DNA from: CAVSUZ01 sp963791885
GTDB lineage: Bacteria; Pseudomonadota; Alphaproteobacteria; Acetobacterales; Acetobacteraceae
DNA: 64,000 nucleotides
Direction of reading: 5' to 3'
Assembly: GCA_963791885.1 (NCBI GenBank)
Contig: CAWBUL010000008.1
Span: forward strand, 1-64,000
The notes beneath the pieces are model-generated. The model did no database searches. It was not told the DNA's origin and saw only the letters and a program-made list of their open reading frames with translations. Each line of letters starts with the position of its first letter. The first letter of the stretch is position 1. A program made the translations under genes and the position numbers. Positions 18,578 through 26,437 of the stretch are shown here, piece after piece.

Positions 18578-20857
18578 CAAACTGTCTCCTCGATCAGCGG
18601 CCGCGATGCGAACAGGGCCTGACCCGCCGCCAGCCCACCATCATTCGGCGGGATCTGATGATGCCAGTAAGGGATAAAGCCGGCCGCGCGCAGAGCTGCC
18701 ACCGTTCGCTCCGTGAGCCGGGCATTCTGAAAGCATCCGCCGGTGAGTAGGACACGTCGCAGTCCGACGCGACGGGCAACGTCGATGACCCCCTCGGTCA
18801 ATCCATTATGCAGCGCCGCGGCGAGCGGTTCGGGTGCAACAGCGGCGATGTATTGCTCAATCAGCGAGATCATGAGCGGGCGCCAGTCGAGAATGAAACG
18901 TCCTGCATCCTCGCGTACGACTGCGGATGGCAACCGCGCGATGACGTTTGCCCGATCGGCTGCGAATTCCACCTCCATTGCTGCCTCTCCCTCGAAACTG
19001 CTTCGTTGGCAGAGACCGAGCACAGAGGCGACGGCATCGAACAGCCGGCCGGCACTGGAGGTCAGCGGCGCATTGACAGCTCGACGCAGCATGGTCGCGA
19101 GCACATGGCGTTCGGGCGGCGTGAACGCACTTACCGCAGGAAGTGTCGCGAACTCCATCGCAGCCTCACCGAAGGTCGCGTAGAGGACCCCGAGTGCGGC
19201 TCGACGTGGCTCACGCACCGCAGCCTCTCCGCCGGGCAAACGGAATGGCCACAAATGGGCGACGCGGCGGAAACGGCCGCGATCGACCACCAGAAACTCT
19301 CCACCCCAAACAGTGCCATCGGTGCCATACCCCGTACCATCCCAGGTTACTCCCAGCACCGGCTCGTCAAGGTCGTTGTCGATCATGCAGGCCAAAACAT
19401 GCGCGAGGTGATGCGGCACGCGGGTTACGGGCGACCCGGAAGCAATGGCGACCCTGGTGCTGTCATAGTCTGGATGCATGTCGCAAGCGACGGTGAGGGG
19501 TGTGATGGCGTGCAGGCTCGGCAGATCCGTCGCCATGCGCGCGAGCCGATGGCGTGTTCCGGAGGCGGAGAGATCGCCAATGTGCGGCCCGACAAACAGC
19601 CGGCCTGCAGCGCCCCAGGCCAGGGCGCTCTTTTGTTGGCCGCCAAGCGCGAGCACCGGTTCGCTCACATCCCTGCGGAGGAACGGCGCCGAGGCGTAGC
19701 CGCGCGCGCGACGCAGGACGACTTCGCGCCCGGCCATTACGCGCACCACGGAATCGTCGATCGGCCGCAGAATCGGCCTGTCATGAACGAGGAAACAATC
19801 GGCTAGACCGCCAAGCTGCTCTAATGCCTCAGCGCCGTCGGCAATGATCGGGCTGTTGCCGCGGTTACCACTGGTGGCGATTACTGGAAATTCCAGTTCG
19901 CGCAACAGGAGATGATGCAGTGGGGTGCAGGGCATCATGATGCCAAGCGTGGGGTTACCGGGCGCCACCCCCGGCGTCAGCGCCCACCTGTCTGGCCGCG
20001 CGCCGATCAGTACCGATGGGCGCCGCGGATGAGACCAGAAGGCGACGCTCAATCTCGCCAACATGCCCGACTGCTTCGGCCGTCGTGAGCGACGGAACCA
20101 TGATGGCGAACGGCTTGCGCGGGCGCTGCTTGCGCAGCCGCAGCCGACGCACGGCTTCCTCATTGGTGGCATCGACCAGCAGCTGGAACCCGCCCAGTCC
20201 CTTTAGCGCCACGATCAATCCGCGACGCAGCGCATCAGCGGCCTGCAGCAATGCCGCATAGCATGTTGCGATCGGGGTGCCGGCTTGATTCCATAACGCG
20301 AGTTGCGGGCCACACTCCGGGCACGCAATAGGCTCGGCGTGAAAGCGACGGCAGTTCGGATTAGAGTATTCCGCTGCGCATGCGGAACACATCGGGAAAT
20401 GCCGCATCGTTGTTCGCACGCGATCATACGGGAGAGATTCAATAATGCTGTAGCGAGGGCCGCAACATGTGCAACTGGTAAACGGATAAAGATAACGGCG
20501 ATCAGCAGGATCCAGCACCTCAGAGAGGCAGCTCTCGCACGTTGCGAGATCTGCCAGCACGAGCGCACCGCCCTTGCCCGCTACGCTGCTTGGCGCAATA
20601 ACAAAGCTGTGCTCGCCACGTGGGGCGAGCGCTGTCAGACATTGCCGATCGATCGCTGCGTGTGGCGGCAATGCCATGCCGAGATGGTGGAGGAACCGAT
20701 CAAGCGCAGAGGCGGTGCCTTCGATCTCGATCGCAGCACCATCGCCTGTGTTGCAGACGAAGCCGCCGAGAGCCTGGGAACACGCCAGATGATAGACATA
20801 GGGACGAAATCCCACGCCCTGTACCGCACCAGTGATGTCCAGCCGCAGTCGCCTCAC
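18577..20857 (-). pseudogene. hypF: carbamoyltransferase HypF, one frameshift
   Basis: HypF makes carbamoyl-AMP and transfers the carbamoyl group to HypE. The N-terminal frame (GTG 20857, overlapping hypA by GTGA) has the acylphosphatase signature AVQGVGFRPYVY, the two zinc fingers (CESCLSEV, CTCCGPRYS, CSACAAEY, CPECGP) and the start of the YrdC domain (LIVALKGLGGFQLLVDA, KPFAIMVPS). Near 20015 an extra base moves the text from LLVSSAAPI to VLIGARPDRW in the next frame, which carries the rest, including the Kae1-like HHLAHVLACMIDN, to the end at 18577. Total is about 760 residues, full length. Only one base separates it from an intact gene, so recent mutation or sequence error are both possible. 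Confidence 0.85.
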
Positions 20858-21129
20858 CGTTCGCGTTCGACCTCCAGATCAACCGATTGCAACATGACAG
20901 ATTGTGCCGCGGAGTGCTGAATGTCGTCGGAGATATCCAACGTCAGCGTCGCACCTTCAGCAACCGTGCCATGCACTTCTTCCACAAAATGCTCCAGGAA
21001 GTGCTCGGGCGACATCTCACTGAGCGCACCAAGCCAGACGGTGGCACCCGTTACGCGTGCCGCACCGGCCTCGCACGCTGCGGCTTCCAGCCGGCGGACG
21101 AGATCGCGTATCAGTCCAGTCTCATGCAT
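20854..21129 (-). CDS. hypA: HypA-like nickel chaperone lacking the zinc domain
   Basis: HypA delivers nickel to the hydrogenase large subunit. The 91-residue product starts MHETGLIRDLVRRLE, carrying the N-terminal His2-Glu3 nickel site of the HypA/HybF family (His-Glu). Normal HypA has about 113 residues and two CxxC pairs forming a zinc site. Here those are absent: the only Cys is in AAACEAG, and the segment after TLTLDISDD reads HSAAQSVMLQSVDLEVE. The start ATG 21129 overlaps the protease stop by 8 bp (ATGCATGA), and the stop overlaps the hypF GTG. Family assignment rests on the N-terminus and operon position. Confidence 0.8.
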   Translation of the reverse strand: MHETGLIRDLVRRLEAAACEAGAARVTGATVWLGALSEMSPEHFLEHFVEEVHGTVAEGATLTLDISDDIQHSAAQSVMLQSVDLEVERER

Positions 21130-21592
21130 CGTCGCCCTCCAGGCGAGGCAATTCCATGGCAATCCGCGTCACCACGAAATCTGCGGCGGCAGTGACTTCC
21201 GGAGTCATGGCTGCGCCTGGCGCGAAGCTGGCGCCCTCGATCGCATAGGCGATCAGGTGCGCCGGCAGCAGCCCAAGAGTGCGGGCCAGGCCGACCGCCT
21301 CTGCAACGCCAAACCCGTGCGTCGAGGCGAACACGACTTCGGTCGCCAGCGTGTCCTGCAGCAGATCGAGGCGATGGATACAACCAGGCGAAGTCGCCGG
21401 CGCCGCCGCGTCCACCAGCACCACCATGTCGCGGCCGGCCCAGTCCTCGATCAGAGCCAAAGCATCACCGGTTCGCTCCATCACCGCGATACCGGCCGGC
21501 ACGCGTCCGATCAGGCGGCGGGCGACAAGTGGTCCGATCCCATCATCCCCGCGGTCCGGATTGCCGATCCCAAGGATCAGACCCTTCGTCAT
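21122..21592 (-). CDS. hydrogenase maturation protease
   Basis: This endopeptidase trims the C-terminal tail of the NiFe large subunit after nickel insertion. The 156-residue product (from ATG 21592) has the family start LILGIGNPDRGDDGIGPLVA with the nickel-sensing Asp, the VVLVDAA segment, and THGFGVAEAVGLARTLG with the conserved His. The start overlaps the hydA stop (ATGA). Its expected substrate is the HydA tail following His420 encoded just upstream. Confidence 0.9.
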   Translation of the reverse strand: MTKGLILGIGNPDRGDDGIGPLVARRLIGRVPAGIAVMERTGDALALIEDWAGRDMVVLVDAAAPATSPGCIHRLDLLQDTLATEVVFASTHGFGVAEAVGLARTLGLLPAHLIAYAIEGASFAPGAAMTPEVTAAADFVVTRIAMELPRLEGDDA

Positions 21593-22878
21593 GCCTGGTG
21601 CACAGTCAGCTTCAGAAAGTGACACGAACACGAAATGCACGGATCATAATTCCGGATCGCCTGCTCGCATCGATCGCGCAATACATCGTCGGCGAGATCG
21701 AGGCCCGCCGTCGCGATGTCCCGCAGATCTTCTTCGATGCTGAGCTGGTTCTGCGAGGTGGGCGGCACGATGCGCGCGGTAAGAATGCTCCCGTCATCGG
21801 CCAGCTCGTACCGATGATGGAGAATGCCGCGCGGCGCCTCCGTACAGGCGTGACCGACGGCGGCCCGGGGGACGAGGGGCACGGCCGGCGCGTCCGGCGG
21901 CTCATACTCGGCAATGATCCGCAGCGCCTCCTCGCAGGCGTACAATACCTCGATGGCTCGCACCACGATGCTTTGAAACGGATTGCGGCAGACTGGTCCG
22001 AGACCAGCCTCGCGCGCCAGCGCCTGAACATCGGAGGACAGCCGGTCGAAGTTCAGGTTATAGCGCGCCATCGGTCCGACCAGATAGCTGCCGCGACGCT
22101 TCAGGACGGATTGCAGTGCAGTCGAATGCGCGACATGGCGCTCTTCAAATTCGCTGTCGTAGTCTTCCGCGGGAATGTCCAGCCCTTTGCTGGAAACAAT
22201 CCGCCCCTCGTTGAACGGGTACTCGCTGGGGTGCCGCAGAGCCACAAGCTCGTAATCGCGTTCGAAGCCAGGGAACGTAAAGCGCGCCACCCAATGAACG
22301 GTTTCGACGGCAAGATCGCGCGCACGTTTCAGCGCTTCGGTGACGGGCGTGAGGTCGGCGCGGCTCGGCACACGATAAAAGCCGCCGACACGCACGTTGA
22401 TGGGGTGGATCTCCCGCCCGCCCAGCAGGCGCATCAACTCATTGCCGGCCTTCTTCAAGGAGAGGCCTCGGCGCACGGCATCGCCATGCTGCTCTGCCAT
22501 CCGAATCGCGTCCGGATAGCCAAGAAAGTCAGGCGCGTGCAGCATGACAATGTGCAACGCGTGGCTCTCGATCCATTCTCCGCAGTAGAGAAGCCGGCGC
22601 AGTGCCCGCAAGGGCGCAGGAAGCGTGACGCCGAGGGCGTTCTCCATGGCGTGGACCGCGCTCATTTGATAGGCAACCGGGCAGATACCGCAAATACGCG
22701 CAGTAATATCGGGGGCTTCCGTGAAGTTACGGCCACGCAGCAACGCTTCGAACAGACGCGGCGGCTCGAAGATCTTCAACTGCGCGCGTGTAACCTTGCC
22801 ATTCCGCACATGAATATCGAGCGCCCCCTCCCCTTCGACCCGGGCAAGAATATCGACACGGATGGTCCTACGCGCCAT
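21589..22878 (-). CDS. hydA: group 3b NiFe hydrogenase large (alpha) subunit
   Basis: The catalytic subunit of a cytoplasmic, NADP-linked bidirectional hydrogenase. From ATG 22878 the product has 429 residues. The L1 nickel motif RICGICPVAY has Cys63 and Cys66; the L2 motif near the end is DPCISCSCH with Cys414, Cys417 and His420, followed by the removable tail FLKLTVHQA. The Tyr in CPVAY, rather than His, is usual in group 3b. A longer frame upstream lies within hydD and is not used: ATG 22878 overlaps the hydD stop by 11 bp. Gene order beta-gamma-delta-alpha matches the Pyrococcus soluble hydrogenase I layout. Confidence 0.94.
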   Translation of the reverse strand: MARRTIRVDILARVEGEGALDIHVRNGKVTRAQLKIFEPPRLFEALLRGRNFTEAPDITARICGICPVAYQMSAVHAMENALGVTLPAPLRALRRLLYCGEWIESHALHIVMLHAPDFLGYPDAIRMAEQHGDAVRRGLSLKKAGNELMRLLGGREIHPINVRVGGFYRVPSRADLTPVTEALKRARDLAVETVHWVARFTFPGFERDYELVALRHPSEYPFNEGRIVSSKGLDIPAEDYDSEFEERHVAHSTALQSVLKRRGSYLVGPMARYNLNFDRLSSDVQALAREAGLGPVCRNPFQSIVVRAIEVLYACEEALRIIAEYEPPDAPAVPLVPRAAVGHACTEAPRGILHHRYELADDGSILTARIVPPTSQNQLSIEEDLRDIATAGLDLADDVLRDRCEQAIRNYDPCISCSCHFLKLTVHQA

Positions 22879-23644
22879 GTGCCTCGCTTTCCTTGCGGAA
22901 GGGATCGGCGGCAGCATTGAAGGTGCGAAACACGCGCTGGATATCGCGCGAACTTGCACCAAGCCTTTGCCATTCGGAAGCAAGTGCCGCGGTGTTTGGC
23001 CGGTCCATCGGGCCGAAGCAGCCGTAACAGCCGCGCCGATAGGATGGGCAAAGAGCGCCGCAACCCGCATGCGTCACGGGTCCGAGGCACGGCGTGCCCT
23101 GCACCATGATGCACACATTGCCGCGTAGCTTGCATTCGATGCACACGCTGTGGCCGGCGATTGCTGGTTTGCGGCCAACCAGAAAGGCCGAGATAACCTC
23201 CAATAACTGCGCCTTGTTGATCGGACAGCCGTGCAACTCAAAATCCACCGGCACATGGGCAGAAATCGGGGTCGAGGTGGCAAGTGTGCTGATAAACTGC
23301 GGGGAGGCATAGACGGCCGATACGAACTCCTTCACATCCGCGAAGTTCCGCAGGGCCTGGATGCCGCCGGCGGTGGCGCAGGCGCCGATGGTCACCAGAT
23401 ATTTCGAGGCGCGCCGCACCTTTTGGATACGCTCCTCGTCGTGCGCCGTCGTAATCGAGCCTTCCACCAACGAAAGATCATACGGGCCTTTCGCCATCGT
23501 ACTTGAAGCTTCCGGGAAGTAGGCGATCTCGATGGCTTCAGCGACGTTCAGCAGCTCGTCCTCGCAATCGAGCAATGAAAGCTGACAACCGTCGCAGGAC
23601 GCGAATTTCCACACTGCAAGGCGTGGACGTTTCCTGGCGGTCAT
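22868..23644 (-). CDS. hydD: group 3b NiFe hydrogenase small (delta) subunit
   Basis: This subunit passes electrons from the NiFe site through iron-sulfur clusters to the diaphorase part. The 258-residue product (ATG 23644) has the proximal-cluster segment SCDGCQLSLLDCEDELL, then IGACATAGGIQALRN and ELHGCPINKAQL. A C-terminal cluster-binding stretch follows (CIECKLRGNVC, GTPCLGPVTHAGCGALCPSYRRGCYGCFGP). There is no Tat signal, consistent with a cytoplasmic group 3 enzyme. The start lies 1 bp after the hydG stop. Confidence 0.93.
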   Translation of the reverse strand: MTARKRPRLAVWKFASCDGCQLSLLDCEDELLNVAEAIEIAYFPEASSTMAKGPYDLSLVEGSITTAHDEERIQKVRRASKYLVTIGACATAGGIQALRNFADVKEFVSAVYASPQFISTLATSTPISAHVPVDFELHGCPINKAQLLEVISAFLVGRKPAIAGHSVCIECKLRGNVCIMVQGTPCLGPVTHAGCGALCPSYRRGCYGCFGPMDRPNTAALASEWQRLGASSRDIQRVFRTFNAAADPFRKESEAHGA

Positions 23645-23645
23645 A

Positions 23646-24485
23646 TCAGATCTCCCGCACGGAGAGCAGGCCCGCGAGGCGGTCGTAGCGGAAGACAGGC
23701 CCGTCTCTGCAGATGAAAACGGGGCCGAACTGACAATGCCCGCACAGACCGATGGCACACTTCATATTACGTTCCATCGATAGGTAAATGCGGTCGTTCG
23801 GCAGACCCGTGCCATGCAGGGCTATAGCCGTAAACCGCATCATGACCTCCGGCCCGCACACCAGCGCAATTGTATTGTGGGGATCGAACCCGGCGCGGGA
23901 TATGAGTTTAGGGACGACACCAACATTGCCGTGCCAGGTTGGATCAGCATGATCGACGGTAATTTCGATATCCACGTCCAGTCGCCGCCGCCAGCGTTCC
24001 ATCTGCGCGCGGTAAAGGATGTCACGTGGACTGCGCGTACCATAAAGCAGCACGACACGTCCGTACCGCTCGCGTTGCGCGAGCACCTGGTAGACGGCCG
24101 GCCGCAGGGGCGCGAGGCCAAGTCCGCCGGCCACAATAACGACATCGTTGCCTTCGGCGACCGCACTTGGCCAGGCGGAGCCAAACGGACCACGCACGCC
24201 CACCATGTCACCGGGTGCAAGTCTGGTGATCGCACCGGTCACTGCACCGACATTGCGCACCGTGTGCACGTATTTCGTCCGATCGGCTGGATCGCCGCTC
24301 ATGCTGATCGCCGCCTCGCCAATGCCGAACGCGTATAGCATGTTGAACTGGCCCGGTTCGAAGGCTGGCAGGTTCCCCGTTTGTTGGACAAGCTCCAGGG
24401 TCGCGATATCGGCTGCCTCGCGCCGCACTCGATCGATACGATAAGGCTGCGGCACGAATGGATCGACGCTGGCGGTAAGGCTCAC
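23646..24485 (-). CDS. hydG: hydrogenase FAD/NAD(P)-binding (gamma) subunit
   Basis: This diaphorase subunit moves electrons between NAD(P)H and the hydrogenase. The 279-residue product has a ferredoxin-reductase fold: FAD region FEPGQFNMLYAFGIGEAAISMSG, NAD(P)-binding VVIVAGGLGLAPLRP and VCGPEVMMRF. A C-terminal 2Fe-2S motif follows (MKCAIGLCGHCQFGPVFIC). The start is GTG 24485, in a GTGA overlap with the upstream gene. It resembles the gamma subunit of sulfhydrogenase-type group 3b enzymes. Confidence 0.92.
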   Translation of the reverse strand: MSLTASVDPFVPQPYRIDRVRREAADIATLELVQQTGNLPAFEPGQFNMLYAFGIGEAAISMSGDPADRTKYVHTVRNVGAVTGAITRLAPGDMVGVRGPFGSAWPSAVAEGNDVVIVAGGLGLAPLRPAVYQVLAQRERYGRVVLLYGTRSPRDILYRAQMERWRRRLDVDIEITVDHADPTWHGNVGVVPKLISRAGFDPHNTIALVCGPEVMMRFTAIALHGTGLPNDRIYLSMERNMKCAIGLCGHCQFGPVFICRDGPVFRYDRLAGLLSVREI

Positions 24486-24946
24486 GCGGTGCGCTTTCCA
24501 TAGACGTCGAGGATCTGCAGCCGTGTTTCGTCGAGCCGCTGCGCGATCACCGAAAGAAAGCGCTTCATCATCTCATAGCCAAAATGATTATCGGCTTCGC
24601 ATTTATCGCGTAGGCACCTGGCATCGATGCCGATCGCCCGGGTGAGCTCCATCGCACGGGCATCAGAGCGCCACCGGTAAGGCGGCACCAACCAGGTCAT
24701 TCCTACGATTTCGCCTTCGCCTTCGGTAGCCAAGACGAGAGCGGGCTGCCCCGGCGGCAGGATTTCTAGCGCGACCGTGCCATGGCGAATCAGGTAAAAT
24801 TCGTTTGCCGGATCACCTTCATGAAACAGGTACTGACCCTGTTCGAACCGCAGATTACGGGCACAGCCAGCGACGAGCTGACCGAGCTCCGCCGCCAACC
24901 CAGCGAAGAAAGGGTGCGCGAGGACGATCCGTTCAAGCCCTTCCAT
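24482..24946 (-). CDS. CRP-like effector-domain protein inside the hydrogenase operon
   Basis: The 154-residue product is a stand-alone cyclic-nucleotide-binding (cNMP) beta-barrel domain: HPFFAGLAAELGQLVAGCA, FEQGQYLFHEGDPANEFYLIRHGTVALEI, then a C-terminal helix. It has no HTH, so it is not a transcription factor by itself. The phosphate-binding cassette is not canonical (GEIVGMTWLVPPYRW instead of a GELAL...Arg pattern), so cAMP may not be the ligand. It lies between hydB (14-bp overlap) and hydG (GTGA overlap), so it is translated with the enzyme. Inference: a regulatory or docking subunit of the hydrogenase. The start ATG 24946 is chosen over upstream frame belonging to hydB. Confidence 0.85.
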   Translation of the reverse strand: MEGLERIVLAHPFFAGLAAELGQLVAGCARNLRFEQGQYLFHEGDPANEFYLIRHGTVALEILPPGQPALVLATEGEGEIVGMTWLVPPYRWRSDARAMELTRAIGIDARCLRDKCEADNHFGYEMMKRFLSVIAQRLDETRLQILDVYGKRTA

Positions 24947-26096
24947 GGCCTGTCTCCCCGGGCTCGCCGGCAGTTGCTCTAATGGCCGCCGCCTCTTCCG
25001 TGATGTCAATGCCGACCGGGCACCAGGTGATACAACGTCCGCAACCGACACAGCCCGATGTGCCAAACTGGTCGATCCAGCTTGCAAGTTTGTGCGTCAT
25101 CCACTGCCGATAGCGGGACCGACTTTCCTTCCGTACGCTGCCACCATGGATGTAAGAAAAATCGAGCGTGAAGCACGAATCCCACCGGCGTACGCGCTCG
25201 GCCGTCTGACCAGGGAGATCGCTGCGGTCCTCGACGGTTGTGCAGAAACAGGTGGGACAAACCATGGTGCAGTTGGCGCAGGTCAGGCAACGGGCGGCAA
25301 CATCGTCCCAGCGCGGGTGGTTGGGATTGCGCTGCAGCAGTTCTTTAAGGCCATCGGTATCGAGCCTACGCCCCATCTGGGTTGCGGTGCGGGCGACCAC
25401 GGCATCGGCGGCCTTGATCTGGTCGGCAGATGCCAGACGATGCTGCAGGTCCGTCAGTAATTCACCACCGCTGGCGCTGCCGACCTCGACCACAAAACTA
25501 TGGTCGTCATCGCCGAGCAGCTCGGTCAATGCAAGATCGAATCCCGTCTCATTCTTCGGGCCGGTCTGCATCGATACGCAAAAGCAGGTGCCCCCGGCCG
25601 CCCCGCAGTTGACGGCGATGATGAAATTACCCCACCGCCGCTTCTCATATCCTGTGTCGCGATATGATCCGCCAAGAAACACGCGATCCTGGATGGCAAT
25701 GGCGTGAACTTCGCAAGCGCGAACGCCGAGAAAGGCGTATCGCGGCGGGTCTTCCTCCGCCTGAATGACTGAGAACCCTTCGCTATCCCGGCGCGCCTGC
25801 CACAATCGCTCGATCGGCGGATGGAGAAAACGCTTCCAGGAGTGCGGGCCCACCGCATAGCCGAAAAGCGCCTGATCACTGCGCTTCCGCAGGCGGTACC
25901 GCCCCGCCTCCTGCTCATCGGTCCAGCCAGCCGGCAGATCGCTGATGGATGCGACCTCATCATAGACGATCGCACCATCGCGTACCACCGGGCCGATGAC
26001 TTTGTAACCGCGATCCGCAAGGAGCTTGATGAGCGTTTGCAGTTCCGGCTTGGAGATGACCGCTTTGGTGCCTGCGGGCAACGCACTATCCGCCAT
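24933..26096 (-). CDS. hydB: hydrogenase 4Fe-4S (beta) subunit
   Basis: The beta subunit holds two 4Fe-4S clusters connecting the diaphorase and hydrogenase parts, and resembles anaerobic sulfite reductase subunit A. The 387-residue product has FLGVRACEVHAIAIQDRVFL and CGAAGGTCFC. Two ferredoxin-type motifs follow: CLTCANCTMVCPTCFC and CVGCGRCITWCPVGID. The start ATG 26096 follows a GGAGG site; the open frame above it is not conserved-looking. It is the first gene of an 11-gene overlapping operon running to 16198. No convincing promoter was found in the 341 bp between this start and the divergent fixL-like gene. Confidence 0.92.
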   Translation of the reverse strand: MADSALPAGTKAVISKPELQTLIKLLADRGYKVIGPVVRDGAIVYDEVASISDLPAGWTDEQEAGRYRLRKRSDQALFGYAVGPHSWKRFLHPPIERLWQARRDSEGFSVIQAEEDPPRYAFLGVRACEVHAIAIQDRVFLGGSYRDTGYEKRRWGNFIIAVNCGAAGGTCFCVSMQTGPKNETGFDLALTELLGDDDHSFVVEVGSASGGELLTDLQHRLASADQIKAADAVVARTATQMGRRLDTDGLKELLQRNPNHPRWDDVAARCLTCANCTMVCPTCFCTTVEDRSDLPGQTAERVRRWDSCFTLDFSYIHGGSVRKESRSRYRQWMTHKLASWIDQFGTSGCVGCGRCITWCPVGIDITEEAAAIRATAGEPGETGHGRA

Positions 26097-26363
26097 TCGC
26101 ACCTCCGCTGATGTTGCCCGCCAACAGGCTAGGCCAAGGGCAGCTGGCCCGCCATAGGGTTGGCTGCCACGGGTCCCGACCATCCGCGGCGTCGAGTTCG
26201 GAGCATGGGCGTCCGTCAAGAGACGCGAACGGGTTACAAAGGGCACAGTGTCGGCGGCTTCTGGCGAAAGTGCCAACCTTTAAAGTGTCGCTGGAGCAGG
26301 CTGACCGGACGTGACGGGCGTGGCTCGCTGCCAGCTTGCGCGCCAAGAGCAGGATGTGACGGT

Positions 26364-26393
26364 TTGACCGGTACATTCATGCTGGCCTAGACT
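26364..26393 (+). promoter_or_regulatory. possible sigma70-type promoter for the fixL-like gene
   Basis: TTGACC (26364-26369) and TAGACT (26388-26393) are separated by 18 bp and lie 45 bp before the start codon of the kinase. This is the best promoter-like match in the intergenic region 26097-26437. No FixK/FNR box is seen in that region on either strand. Confidence 0.4.
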
Positions 26394-26437
26394 TATTTCC
26401 TAAAAAATCGGGGCAGGTCTCGGCGGGGAGCGCAGTC

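Noticed and set aside
24482..24946. CRP/FNR transcription factor
   Set aside because: The protein ends after the effector barrel and helix; no HTH is present in any frame, because hydG starts at once.
26097..26437. Sigma54 (-24/-12) promoter for the hydrogenase operon
   Set aside because: TGGCAC-like segments occur but none has TTGC at the required spacing on either strand.
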